Source of the DNA: Donghicola tyrosinivorans
Lineage (GTDB): Bacteria > Pseudomonadota > Alphaproteobacteria > Rhodobacterales > Rhodobacteraceae
Direction: 5' to 3'
Assembly: GCF_003003355.1 (NCBI RefSeq)
Contig: NZ_PVTQ01000002.1
Span: 372,001 to 436,000, forward strand
Length of the DNA stretch: 64,000 nt
Shown: positions 16,740-24,917 of the stretch, one piece after another
Position numbering within the stretch: the first letter of the stretch is position 1
Layout of the letters: the number at the start of each line of letters is the position of its first letter
Position numbers and translations under genes: made by a program
Notes under the pieces: generated by a model
Seen by the model: only the letters and a program-made list of their open reading frames with translations
What the model was told of the DNA's origin: nothing
Database searches by the model: none

Positions 16740-17435
16740 ATGGAAAAGATCGTGATTCTCACCGGCGCAGGGATTTCTGCGGAAAGCGGGCTGGGGACGT
16801 TCCGCGATGAAGGCGGCCTTTGGGCGCAGCACCGGATCGAGGATGTGGCAACCCCCGAGGGCTTTGCCCGCAATCCCGCGCTTGTCTACAATTTCTACAA
16901 TGCCCGCCGCGCACAGGCCCGCGAGGCGATCCCCAATGCGGCCCACGGGGCTTTGGCGCAGTTGGAGCGGGACTTTCAAGGCGAGGTTCTGATCATCACC
17001 CAGAACGTTGATTGCCTGCATGAGGCCGCGGGCAGCCGCAATGTCTTGCACATGCATGGCTTTTTGGAAGGGGCGCTGTGCGCCGCGTGTAATCACCGCT
17101 GGGAGGCGCCCTTGGTGATGAAAGGGGCGGATCAATGTCCGCGCTGCCTACAGACCGCCACGCGCCCTGATATCGTCTGGTTCGGCGAGATGCCCTATTA
17201 CATGGAAGAGATCTGGGACCACCTGCGCAGCGCCGATGTATTCGCGGCGATCGGCACCAGCGGTAACGTCTATCCGGCAGCGGCCTTTGTGCAGGATGCG
17301 GATCGCGCAGGCGCCCATACGGTTGAATTGAACCTAGAGCCCTCGGCGGTCGTGTCGGACTTTGCCGAGGTGCGGGCGGGTAAGGCCAGCGAGACCGTGC
17401 CTGTGTGGGTCGAAGAGCTGCTGAAGGGCCGCTGA
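16740..17435 (+). CDS. cobB: NAD-dependent protein deacylase (class III sirtuin, CobB)
   Basis: 231 residues from the ATG at 16740. GAGISAESGLGTFRDEGGLW is at 10-28, the NVDCLH NAD-site at 89-94, and the catalytic His at 106 in HMHG. The zinc cysteines are C114, C117, C133 and C136. Tyr53 and Arg56 (FYNARRAQ) form the Y-x-x-R pair that binds acidic acyl groups in SIRT5 and E. coli CobB, so desuccinylase or deglutarylase activity as well as deacetylation is likely. Given the acetyl/propionyl-CoA synthetase in the window, acyl-CoA ligases are plausible substrates (inference). Confidence 0.93.
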   Translation: MEKIVILTGAGISAESGLGTFRDEGGLWAQHRIEDVATPEGFARNPALVYNFYNARRAQAREAIPNAAHGALAQLERDFQGEVLIITQNVDCLHEAAGSRNVLHMHGFLEGALCAACNHRWEAPLVMKGADQCPRCLQTATRPDIVWFGEMPYYMEEIWDHLRSADVFAAIGTSGNVYPAAAFVQDADRAGAHTVELNLEPSAVVSDFAEVRAGKASETVPVWVEELLKGR

Positions 17436-17445
17436 GCGGGCATGA

Positions 17446-17476
17446 AAAAGGGCGGGCCGTGATGGCGCCGCCCTTC
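17446..17476. terminator. Possible bidirectional terminator, cobB / copper chaperone
   Basis: AAGGGCGG (17448-17455) pairs with CCGCCCTT (17468-17475) across a 12-base loop. A-runs and T-runs are short on both sides. It lies between convergent genes. Confidence 0.45.
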
Positions 17477-17496
17477 GTGTTGGTGGTGCAGGGGGC

Positions 17497-18015
17497 TTAG
17501 TTGGCCGCCTTGCCGTGCTGCATTTGGCCGTGATCCATATCACCGTGCTTCATGTCGCCCTGTTTCATCTGGCCGCCCATCGGGGTGTCCAGCTTGACGG
17601 GGATGTCGAGTTCGACCTCGCCCGCTTTTTCAAAGACCAGCGTGACGTGGATGGTCTGGCCGTCCTCGAACGGGGCGTTCAGGCCCATGAACATGACGTG
17701 ATCCCCGCCGCGCTGTAGGGCATGGGTGCCGCCTGCGGGGATGGGAAAGCCGTCTTCGTCTTCGCGCATTTGCATCACGCCGTTGCCCGCGTCGATGTGG
17801 GTGTGCAGTTCAACCACCTTTGCCACGTCCGAGCGGGCGCCGATCAGGGTGTCATCCTCGGTGCCTGCGTTGTGGATTTCCATAAAAGCCGCGCCGGATT
17901 TCGAGGTTGCCATAGACGAGCGGGCATAGGCACCGTCGATTTCCATCTCGGCAGTGGCGGAAAGGGGCAGGGCGCAGACGGTGGCTGCCGCGGCAGCGAT
18001 CAGTTTGAAAGACAT
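17497..18015 (-). CDS. Periplasmic copper chaperone PCu(A)C-type
   Basis: 172 residues. The signal peptide is residues 1-22 (SFKLIAAAAATVCALPLSATA). The copper motif H-x-M / M-x-M pattern is visible: VELHTHIDAGNGVMQMRE followed by HALQRGGDHVMFMGL. The extra C-terminal tail is Met/His/Gln-rich with repeated GDMKHGDMDHG units, a second likely copper site. PCu(A)C proteins deliver Cu(I) to cytochrome oxidase CuA or Sco proteins. The gene lies 52 bases downstream of a DUF2946-like gene on the same strand, a usual copper-handling pair. Confidence 0.9.
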   Translation of the reverse strand: MSFKLIAAAAATVCALPLSATAEMEIDGAYARSSMATSKSGAAFMEIHNAGTEDDTLIGARSDVAKVVELHTHIDAGNGVMQMREDEDGFPIPAGGTHALQRGGDHVMFMGLNAPFEDGQTIHVTLVFEKAGEVELDIPVKLDTPMGGQMKQGDMKHGDMDHGQMQHGKAAN

Positions 18016-18067
18016 GGAAGTCTCCTGTCGTGAAAGTCTTTAGAATTTGGATGTCAAAGGGGGTGGC

Positions 18068-18415
18068 TTAGGCCATCGCCGGAGGGCCGCGGGCGCGGCT
18101 GGGGACATCGGAAAGACTTTCAGCATGGGTGCCGGTGACAGGGTAGGTCAGCGCCTGTGCGCTGGTGCTATGGGCTGCGGTGGGCTGCCACGGGGCGGCA
18201 GCGGCCAGCAGGTGCAGCGCACATTCGGGGCAGTAGCGGGCCTTGGTCGGGTTGCCGTCTGCATCCACCTGAATGTCGACGGGGCCGTGTCCGGTACACA
18301 GGGTGATCTGCCCCACGGCAGGGGCCTGGCCACGGATAAATCCCATGTGGACGGCGGTGAACGCCATCAGCATTGCCAGCACAAGGCTTAGGATATGGAC
18401 CCGTGTTTTCAACAT
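18068..18415 (-). CDS. DUF2946-like small membrane or secreted protein
   Basis: 115 residues. One N-terminal hydrophobic segment covers about 7-27 (HILSLVLAMLMAFTAVHMG), acting as a signal or anchor. ITLCTGHGPVDIQVDADG and YCPECALHLL follow, ending ARGPPAMA, which is characteristic of the DUF2946 family. A CPEC-type motif could bind copper or zinc. Its position just upstream of the PCu(A)C gene, probably in one transcript, ties it to copper homeostasis. The precise role is not known. Confidence 0.7.
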   Translation of the reverse strand: MLKTRVHILSLVLAMLMAFTAVHMGFIRGQAPAVGQITLCTGHGPVDIQVDADGNPTKARYCPECALHLLAAAAPWQPTAAHSTSAQALTYPVTGTHAESLSDVPSRARGPPAMA

Positions 18416-18463
18416 TGATCAGGATTTAGGCACTGTCCCAGATCACAACAACCCCAAAAGCAA

Positions 18464-18494
18464 AGACCCCGCGGCCAAGGGGCACGCGGGGTCT
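18464..18494 (-). terminator. Terminator of rpmB
   Basis: AGACCCCGCG (18464-18473) pairs with CGCGGGGTCT (18485-18494). On the minus strand it is followed by TTGCTTTTGGGG. It starts 24 bases after the rpmB stop. Confidence 0.7.
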
Positions 18495-18517
18495 GAGACC
18501 AGTGGTCGCAGGGGCGA

Positions 18518-18808
18518 TTAGGCGTTAGCTGCCTGAGCCTTTGCGATCTCTTTTTTCACTTTCAGCGCGTTGTCCGACAGCTCGGTGTCCTTGGCTTTTG
18601 CCAGGAACGCGTCCAGACCACCGCGGTGGTCGACGCTACGCAGAGCAGCTGCCGAAATGCGCAGCTTCACGCCGCGGCCCAGAGTTTCGGACTGCAGGGT
18701 GACGTCGTTCAGGTTCGGCAAGTAACGACGGCGGGTTTTGTTGTTCGCGTGGCTGACATTGTTGCCAACCATGGGGCCTTTACCGGTCAGTTCGCAGCGG
18801 CGAGCCAT
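18518..18808 (-). CDS. rpmB: Large ribosomal subunit protein bL28
   Basis: 96 residues with [31 protein letters not shown] and a C-terminal helical extension ([14 protein letters not shown]) typical of alphaproteobacterial L28. It is a structural component of the 50S subunit near the exit site of tRNA. It has its own terminator and a GC-rich hairpin in its upstream region that more likely ends meaB. Confidence 0.97.
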   Translation of the reverse strand: MARRCELTGKGPMVGNNVSHANNKTRRRYLPNLNDVTLQSETLGRGVKLRISAAALRSVDHRGGLDAFLAKAKDTELSDNALKVKKEIAKAQAANA

Positions 18809-18865
18809 TGTGTTATCCTCGTTTCGATCTCGATGTCAGTGGCATGGGCGCCACTGCGCCCTCGA

Positions 18866-18895
18866 ATATCAAAGGGGCGCATTTTCTTGCGCCCC
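18866..18895 (-). terminator. Hairpin between meaB and rpmB
   Basis: GGGGCGCA / TGCGCCCC (18874-18881 and 18888-18895) with a 6-base loop, followed on the minus strand by TTTGATATT. It lies 52 bases after the meaB stop and 65 bases before the rpmB ATG, so it can end meaB transcription or act in the rpmB leader. Confidence 0.55.
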
Positions 18896-18947
18896 GGAAA
18901 TCCGTGTCGAGGCCGTTTATGGCAGTTTCACGGGAAGGTCAAGCGAT

Positions 18948-19934
18948 TCACCCGCTTTCCATTCCCAGAGTCTTCAAGATTTCTTGGGCCGCCGCGCTAG
19001 GGGTGGTTTGGCCGGTGGCAACCTGACCGCCAAGGGCCTGCATCCGGTCCTTTACAGGGCCGGGGGTGGTCAGTTGCGCCAAGAGGGTCTGGCGGACCTC
19101 TTCTTCGAACCAGTAGCGGGCCTGTTCGGCGCGGCGGCGGTCGAAATGGCCCTGTTCGCGGCGCCAGTTGGTGAGGGTCTGCATCTCTTCCCACGCGGTG
19201 CTGAGGCCGTTTTCCTCAAGGGCAGAAACACTCATGGCTTTGGGAAAGCCTTCAGGGTCTTGGGGGCGCTTGCGCAGCAGGCGCAGGGCACCGGCGTAAT
19301 CGGCCTGTGTGCGGGTGGCGACGGGCTTCAGCTCGCCGTCGGCCTTGTTCACTAGGATCATGTCGGCAATCTCCATGATGCCACGCTTGACGCCTTGCAA
19401 CTCGTCCCCGCCCGCAGGGGCCATCAGCAGGTTGAATAGGTCCGAGATTTCGGCAACCACGGTTTCGGACTGACCAACGCCCACGGTCTCGATCAGGATG
19501 ACGTCAAAACCGCTGGCCTCACACAGCGCGACAGCCTCGCGGGTGCGTCGGGCCACGCCGCCAAGGTGCGATTGGCTGGGGGAAGGGCGGATGAAGGCGT
19601 TTTTGTCGCGGCTTAGACGCTCCATCCGCGTTTTATCACCAAGGATCGAGCCGCCCGAGCGGGCCGAGCTGGGGTCCACCGCCAGCACCGCGACCCGTAG
19701 GCCAAGGGCGGTCAGCATCATGCCAAAGCTCTCGATAAAGGTGGATTTGCCAACCCCCGGTGTGCCCGAAAGGCCGATGCGCAACCCCTGACGGCCGCAA
19801 GGGCGCAAGGTTTCAAGCAGTTCGGTGGCTTGGGCGCGATGGTCCGCGCGACCGCTTTCCACAAGGGTGATCGCCCGCGCCAATGCGCGGCGGTCGCCTG
19901 CCAGGATACGTTCGGCCATCTCGGTAATCGTCAT
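18948..19934 (-). CDS. meaB: Methylmalonyl-CoA mutase-associated GTPase MeaB
   Basis: 328 residues from the ATG at 19934 (MTITEMAERILAGDRRALAR). P-loop GTPGVGKS is at 57-64, followed by AVLAVDPSS, the ETVGVGQSE switch segment and NKAD for guanine recognition. MeaB protects adenosylcobalamin-dependent methylmalonyl-CoA mutase from inactivation and helps it load cofactor. The mutase itself is not in the window. Together with prpE here, it indicates propionyl-CoA assimilation by the methylmalonyl-CoA route. Divergent from hrpB. Confidence 0.93.
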   Translation of the reverse strand: MTITEMAERILAGDRRALARAITLVESGRADHRAQATELLETLRPCGRQGLRIGLSGTPGVGKSTFIESFGMMLTALGLRVAVLAVDPSSARSGGSILGDKTRMERLSRDKNAFIRPSPSQSHLGGVARRTREAVALCEASGFDVILIETVGVGQSETVVAEISDLFNLLMAPAGGDELQGVKRGIMEIADMILVNKADGELKPVATRTQADYAGALRLLRKRPQDPEGFPKAMSVSALEENGLSTAWEEMQTLTNWRREQGHFDRRRAEQARYWFEEEVRQTLLAQLTTPGPVKDRMQALGGQVATGQTTPSAAAQEILKTLGMESG

Positions 19935-20031
19935 CGCTTGTCCCTTCCTCCGTCTTGGCGGCGTTTGTGCCAAGGGGGCAGGGCGCTGTCCACCCGTGGA
20001 CGGGCGCTAACACCTGCGTCATAAGCACTAT

Positions 20032-22467
20032 ATGACACGCTTGCCCATTCATGACGCCCTAGATGAACTGATCTCAGCCTTGCGCACGCGGGGTCGTGCG
20101 GTGCTACAGGCCCCGCCCGGTGCCGGTAAAACCACCGTTGTCCCCTTGGCGATGCTTGAGGCCGGCCTAACCAAGGGCCGAATCGTCATGCTAGAGCCGC
20201 GCAGGCTGGCCGCCCGCGCTGCCGCCGAGCGGATGGCCGAAACTTTGGGCGAATCGGTGGGCCAGACCGTGGGCTACCGCGTGCGGGGCGAATCGAAGGT
20301 CGGCAAGGACACGCGGATCGAGGTGGTGACAGAAGGCATCCTGACCCGCCGCCTGCAAAACGATCCCGAACTGGCGGGCGTTGGCGCGGTGATCTTCGAC
20401 GAATTCCACGAACGCTCTCTGAACGCTGATCTGGGGCTGGCTTTGTGTCTGGAGGTGGCAGGCGCCCTGAGGGACGATCTGATCCTTGTGGCGATGTCCG
20501 CGACCTTGGATGCCGAGCCTGTGGCCACCCTGATGGATGCGCCGATGGTGACCTCGGAAGGGCGCAGCTATCCGGTGGAAACCCGCTGGCTGGACCGTCC
20601 CCTTGGCCCCAAGGCCCGCATCCCTGAGGCCACCGCCGATCTGGTCGCGCAAGCTGTTGCTGAGGCCGAGGGTGGCGTGCTGGTCTTCCTGCCCGGCGAA
20701 GGGGAAATCCGCCGCGTCGAAGGGCTGCTGTCAGGGCGCTTGCCTTCCGATTGCCAGATCAGGCCTCTGTTTGGCGCGATGGAGTTCGCCGCACAGCGCG
20801 CCGCCATCCAGCCCGCCACATCGGGGCGCAAGGTGGTGCTGGCAACTTCGATCGCCGAGACCTCGCTGACCATTCAGGATATCCGCGTGGTGGTAGATGC
20901 AGGCCGCGCCCGCCGGTCACGGTTTGATCCGTCCTCTGGTATGAGCCAGCTGGTCACCGAACGCGTGACCCGCGCCGAGGCCACCCAGCGGGCGGGCCGT
21001 GCAGGCCGCGTGGCCGAAGGGATTTGCTACCGCCTCTGGACCAAGGGCGAAGAGGGGGGCATGCAGCCCTTCCCCCTCGCCGAGATCGAAAGCGCCGATC
21101 TGTCCGGTCTGGCGCTGGAACTGGCCCAATGGGGGGCGGACCCCGCCGACCTGCCGCTGCTCAGTCAGCCGAACGCAGGTTCTTACGCCGAGGCGGTGCA
21201 ACTGCTGAAGATGCTCGGGGCTCTGGACGACAGCGGCCGCATCACGCCCCACGGGGCCGAGATCGCCCGCCTGCCGTTGCACCCCCGTTTGGCGCATATG
21301 CTGATCAGAGGCGGCAAACCCGCTGCGCCTTTGGCGGCTCTGCTGGCTGATCGCGATGTACTACGGGGCGCGCCGGTTGACCTCTCCTTGCGCGTAGAGG
21401 CTCTGCAAGACCTGCAAAAGTTCCTGCGCGAGCGGCCCTATCAGCCACACCGCCCGTCCTTGGAACGGGTCCGGCAAGAGCAGCGCCGATTGTCCAAATC
21501 CGCACCCGATGGGATGCGCCCGTCCATGGCGCAGATGGCCGCGCTGGCCTATCCAGACCGGATCGGTGCCCGCCGCAAAGGGGATACGCCGCGCTACCTG
21601 CTGTCAGGTGGCTCTGGCGCGATCATGGCTTCCGAAGACCCAATGGCCAGCGCACCCTTCATCGTCGCAACCGATCTGGACGGAGACCGCAAGGATGCCA
21701 AAATCCGACAGGCCATCCAGATTTCAGCGGCTGAGCTACGAGAGCTTTATGAGGACCGGATCGCATGGGTGGACAGTTGCGAATGGTCAGACCGCGAAAA
21801 GCGCGTTGTTGCCCGCAGTCAGGAACGTTTCGGCGCAATCGCCCTGCAAGACCGCATCTGGAAAGATCCCAGCGATGAGGCGGTTAGCCGCGCCATGCTT
21901 GCTGGCGTGCGCCAGTTGGGCCTGCCTTGGAGCGATGCCGCCCGCCGGTTTGCTGCCCGTGTCACTCTGGCCCGCGCCGAAGACCCTGACTTACCGTCTG
22001 TTGCCGAGGCAGACCTTCTGGAACGCGCAGAAGATTGGCTGCTGCCCTATTTGCAAGGGGTGAAGACAGCGCAACATTGGAAGAATTTCGATCTTCTGCC
22101 GCCCCTGCGTAGTTTGGTGGACTACAATCAGACCCAGCACCTTGACCGCAGTGTGCCCGCCCACTTTACCACGCCCTTGGGCCGGAAAATTCCGATCGAC
22201 TACAGCGGCGAAGCCCCCGAAATCCAGCTGCGCCTGCAAGAGCTTTTCGGACAAACCACTCACCCGACAGTCGCCGGAACGCCCCTGCGTGTGACACTGC
22301 TCTCGCCCGCGCAGCGTCCTGTTCAGACCACGATGGATATTCCGGGCTTCTGGGACAGTTCCTACGCCGATGTGCGAAAAGACATGCGCGGGCGATACCC
22401 CAAACACCCGTGGCCTGAAGACCCGCGCCAAGCTGACCCGACCCTCCGCGCCAAGCCTAGAGGGTGA
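20032..22467 (+). CDS. hrpB: ATP-dependent helicase HrpB
   Basis: 811 residues, full length. Walker A is APPGAGKTTVVPLAML near 24-40; the DEFHERS box lies near 124-130, SAT near 160, and motif VI QRAGRAGR near 320-327. HA2 and OB-type regions are followed by the HrpB-specific C-terminal domain (RVTLLSPAQRPVQTTMDIPGF). DEAH-box RNA helicase-like protein of unknown physiological role in bacteria. Single gene; an inverted pair of family A elements starts 6 bases after its stop. Confidence 0.93.
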   Translation: MTRLPIHDALDELISALRTRGRAVLQAPPGAGKTTVVPLAMLEAGLTKGRIVMLEPRRLAARAAAERMAETLGESVGQTVGYRVRGESKVGKDTRIEVVTEGILTRRLQNDPELAGVGAVIFDEFHERSLNADLGLALCLEVAGALRDDLILVAMSATLDAEPVATLMDAPMVTSEGRSYPVETRWLDRPLGPKARIPEATADLVAQAVAEAEGGVLVFLPGEGEIRRVEGLLSGRLPSDCQIRPLFGAMEFAAQRAAIQPATSGRKVVLATSIAETSLTIQDIRVVVDAGRARRSRFDPSSGMSQLVTERVTRAEATQRAGRAGRVAEGICYRLWTKGEEGGMQPFPLAEIESADLSGLALELAQWGADPADLPLLSQPNAGSYAEAVQLLKMLGALDDSGRITPHGAEIARLPLHPRLAHMLIRGGKPAAPLAALLADRDVLRGAPVDLSLRVEALQDLQKFLRERPYQPHRPSLERVRQEQRRLSKSAPDGMRPSMAQMAALAYPDRIGARRKGDTPRYLLSGGSGAIMASEDPMASAPFIVATDLDGDRKDAKIRQAIQISAAELRELYEDRIAWVDSCEWSDREKRVVARSQERFGAIALQDRIWKDPSDEAVSRAMLAGVRQLGLPWSDAARRFAARVTLARAEDPDLPSVAEADLLERAEDWLLPYLQGVKTAQHWKNFDLLPPLRSLVDYNQTQHLDRSVPAHFTTPLGRKIPIDYSGEAPEIQLRLQELFGQTTHPTVAGTPLRVTLLSPAQRPVQTTMDIPGFWDSSYADVRKDMRGRYPKHPWPEDPRQADPTLRAKPRG

Positions 22468-22473
22468 GGCAAT

Positions 22474-22533
22474 GAGTATTTAAGCAATAAAGAAGCTTCT
22501 GTGTGATTGGACTTCTTTATTGCTTAAATACTC
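22474..22533. repeat. Inverted pair of family A elements
   Basis: Two perfect 22-base arms, GAGTATTTAAGC-AATAAAGAAG and its reverse complement, at 22474-22495 and 22512-22533 with a 16-base spacer. It lies between the convergent hrpB and glyA genes. The right arm abuts the T-run of the glyA terminator. Confidence 0.85.
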
Positions 22534-22560
22534 AAAAAATAACCACGCCCGAAGGCGTGG
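22534..22560 (-). terminator. Rho-independent terminator of glyA
   Basis: Stem CCACGCC / GGCGTGG with CGAA loop (22543-22560). On the minus strand TTATTTTTT follows directly and runs into the family A element. Confidence 0.9.
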
Positions 22561-22604
22561 CTACGTGAGTTCAAGTTTTCAGAGACGCTAGAAGCGCCGT
22601 GAAA

Positions 22605-23900
22605 TCAGAGGTTCGGGTAGAGCGGGAAGCGGGCGCAGAGGGCTGCGACTTCGCCGCGGACTTTCTCTTCGACTTCGCCGTTATCGCTTTCGCCATTGGC
22701 GGCTAGACCGTCGACGACTTCGATGATCCACTTGCCGATCTGGCGGAACTCTTCCTCACCGAAACCACGGGTGGTGCCGGCGGGCGAACCCAGACGGATG
22801 CCGCTGGTGATGGTGGGCTTTTCGTCGTCGAAAGGAACACCGTTCTTGTTGCAAGTGATGTGCGCGCGGCCCAGAGCGGCCTCTGTCGCGTTGCCCTTCA
22901 CGCCTTTGGGGCGCAGGTCGACCAGCATCAGGTGGGTGTCGGTGCCGTGGGTTACGGTGTCCAGACCGCCTTTGTGCAGCTCGTCCGCAAGCGCCTGAGC
23001 GTTCTTGATTACCTGTTTCTGGTACTCTTTGAACTCGGGGCGCAGGGCTTCACCGAAGGCAACCGCTTTGGCTGCGATCACGTGCATCAGCGGGCCGCCC
23101 TGAATGCCGGGGAAGATCGCCGAGTTGATCTTCTTGGAGATGGCTTCGTCGTTGGTCAGGATCATGCCGCCGCGGGGACCGCGCAGGGTCTTGTGGGTGG
23201 TGGTGGTGGCCACGTGCACGTGCGGGAAGGGGTTGGGGTATTCGCCAGCCGCGACCAGACCGGCAAAGTGCGCGATGTCCGCCATCAGGATGGCGCCAAC
23301 GCTGTCTGCGATCTCACGGAACTTGGCGAAGTCCAGCTGACGGGGAATGGCCGAGCCGCCAGCCACGATCAGGGCGGGCTTGTGTTCGTTTGCCAGTTCC
23401 TGAATCTGGTCGTAGTCCACATCGAGGGTCTGACGGTTTACGCCGTACTGCACGGCGTTGAACCACTTGCCCGACTGGTTGGGCTTTGCGCCGTGGGTCA
23501 GGTGGCCGCCTGCATCAAGGCTCATGCCCAGAATGGTGTCACCGGGTTTGATCAGCGCCTGGAACACGCCCTGGTTCGCTTGCGAGCCCGAGTTGGGCTG
23601 AACGTTGGCGAATTCACAGCCGAACAGTTCTTTCGCGCGGTCGATCGCCAGATTTTCGGCGATGTCCACGTACTGGCAGCCACCGTAGTAGCGACGGCCT
23701 GGGTACCCTTCGGCGTATTTGTTGGTCATGACCGAACCCTGTGCTTCCAGCACAGCAGCCGAGACGATGTTCTCGGAGGCGATCAGTTCGATTTCGTCGC
23801 GCTGGCGACCCAGTTCTTTGCGGATAGCGCCAAAGAGTTCGGCGTCGCGGCTTTCCAGAGTTTCAGTGAAAAAACCGTTGTCACGATGAGGGGCGTTCAT
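22605..23900 (-). CDS. glyA: Serine hydroxymethyltransferase
   Basis: 431 residues from the ATG at 23900, which has GGAGG in front; an ATG 18 bases upstream would weaken the spacing. The PLP lysine is K237 in [25 protein letters not shown] and [14 protein letters not shown] are the canonical folate and active-site blocks. It interconverts serine and glycine with tetrahydrofolate, the main source of one-carbon units. Divergent from nadK with a 164-base shared spacer that contains a perfect inverted repeat. Confidence 0.97.
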   Translation of the reverse strand: MNAPHRDNGFFTETLESRDAELFGAIRKELGRQRDEIELIASENIVSAAVLEAQGSVMTNKYAEGYPGRRYYGGCQYVDIAENLAIDRAKELFGCEFANVQPNSGSQANQGVFQALIKPGDTILGMSLDAGGHLTHGAKPNQSGKWFNAVQYGVNRQTLDVDYDQIQELANEHKPALIVAGGSAIPRQLDFAKFREIADSVGAILMADIAHFAGLVAAGEYPNPFPHVHVATTTTHKTLRGPRGGMILTNDEAISKKINSAIFPGIQGGPLMHVIAAKAVAFGEALRPEFKEYQKQVIKNAQALADELHKGGLDTVTHGTDTHLMLVDLRPKGVKGNATEAALGRAHITCNKNGVPFDDEKPTITSGIRLGSPAGTTRGFGEEEFRQIGKWIIEVVDGLAANGESDNGEVEEKVRGEVAALCARFPLYPNL

Positions 23901-24029
23901 GGGAGCCTCCATAGCCAAAGGGAGTGATGGGCGGGTTCCTATAGCAATCTGTTACAAAGGCAAAGATCGTAAAACGACCTAGTTGCTTCTGGGGGCGGCA
24001 GTGCTGGAACATCGGGGAAACTTGTGATT

Positions 24030-24044
24030 GTTTCGGAACGAAAC
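24030..24044. promoter_or_regulatory. GTTTCG-N3-CGAAAC inverted repeat between glyA and nadK
   Basis: Perfect 6-bp arms around GAA, 20 bases upstream of the nadK ATG and 129 bases upstream of glyA. The position suits a repressor site in the nadK leader, or regulation of the divergent glyA promoter. No known operator is recognised with certainty. Confidence 0.4.
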
Positions 24045-24064
24045 GCGCCTTTAGGAACTGTCAG

Positions 24065-24826
24065 ATGACCATCAAGATCGCCTTTACTGCCAGCCGTGCC
24101 ACGATTGCGCAGTCCGCTCAGGAGGCTCTGGTGCGGCGCTACGGCAATGTGCCGATGGAAGAGGCCGATATTATTGTCGCCCTCGGCGGGGATGGTTTTA
24201 TGCTGCAAACCCTGCACGCTACACAGAAATTACCGGCTCCGGTCTACGGGATGAACCGCGGGACGGTAGGTTTTTTGATGAACGAATACTCGGAAGCGGA
24301 CCTTGTTGGCCGACTAAGTCGCGCCGAGGAAGAGATCATTAACCCCCTATCCATGAAGGCGACCTGCGCCGATGGCTCGGTCCATGAGGCTTTGGCGATC
24401 AACGAAGTCTCCTTGCTGCGGGCTGGCCCTCAGGCGGCGAAACTGCGAATCACCGTGGACGGGCGCTTGCGCCTGCGCGAACTGGTTTGCGATGGGGCGC
24501 TGGTCGCGACACCTGCGGGATCGACCGCCTATAACTATTCCGCACACGGGCCGATTCTCCCCATCGGCGCGGATGCTTTGGCCCTGACCGCAATTGCGCC
24601 GTTCCGTCCCCGCCGCTGGCGTGGCGCGTTGTTGCCGAAAAAGGCCAAGGTGCGGTTCGATGTGGTGGATGCGGAAAAGCGCCCTGTGATGGCGGATGCG
24701 GATTCGAATTCGGTCCGTGATGTATTGTCCGTGGAAATCCAGAGCGAGCCGAGCATCGCCCACCGTATTCTCTTCGATCCGGGTCACGGGTTGGAAGAAC
24801 GTCTGATCCGCGAGCAGTTCGTCTAA
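24065..24826 (+). CDS. nadK: NAD kinase
   Basis: 253 residues, typical of the short alphaproteobacterial form. GGDGFML is at 41-47 (catalytic Asp in GGDG), followed by [19 protein letters not shown] and [19 protein letters not shown], which form the conserved active site. It phosphorylates NAD to NADP in the cytoplasm. A hairpin just after the stop serves as terminator. Confidence 0.95.
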   Translation: MTIKIAFTASRATIAQSAQEALVRRYGNVPMEEADIIVALGGDGFMLQTLHATQKLPAPVYGMNRGTVGFLMNEYSEADLVGRLSRAEEEIINPLSMKATCADGSVHEALAINEVSLLRAGPQAAKLRITVDGRLRLRELVCDGALVATPAGSTAYNYSAHGPILPIGADALALTAIAPFRPRRWRGALLPKKAKVRFDVVDAEKRPVMADADSNSVRDVLSVEIQSEPSIAHRILFDPGHGLEERLIREQFV

Positions 24827-24830
24827 CGTA

Positions 24831-24913
24831 AAACGGCGGCCTTTGCAGACCGCCGTTTGGAAAAATTTTAGTATAAAATTTTTAGGTTACAAAATCCTTC
24901 TGCGAAGGATTTT
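24831..24913. terminator. Terminator region between convergent nadK and prpE
   Basis: Two hairpins. AAACGGCGG / CCGCCGTTT (24831-24839, 24850-24858) lies after nadK. AAAATCCTTC / GAAGGATTTT (24891-24900, 24904-24913) lies after prpE, with AT-rich AAAATTTT tracts between them. Either could act for the facing gene. Confidence 0.7.
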
Positions 24914-24917
24914 CGCC

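Noticed and set aside
20004-20012. GCGCTAACA half-site upstream of hrpB, similar to the gnd operator
   Set aside because: Only one half is present; the other half does not match, and hrpB/meaB are weak candidates for the same regulator. Could be chance.
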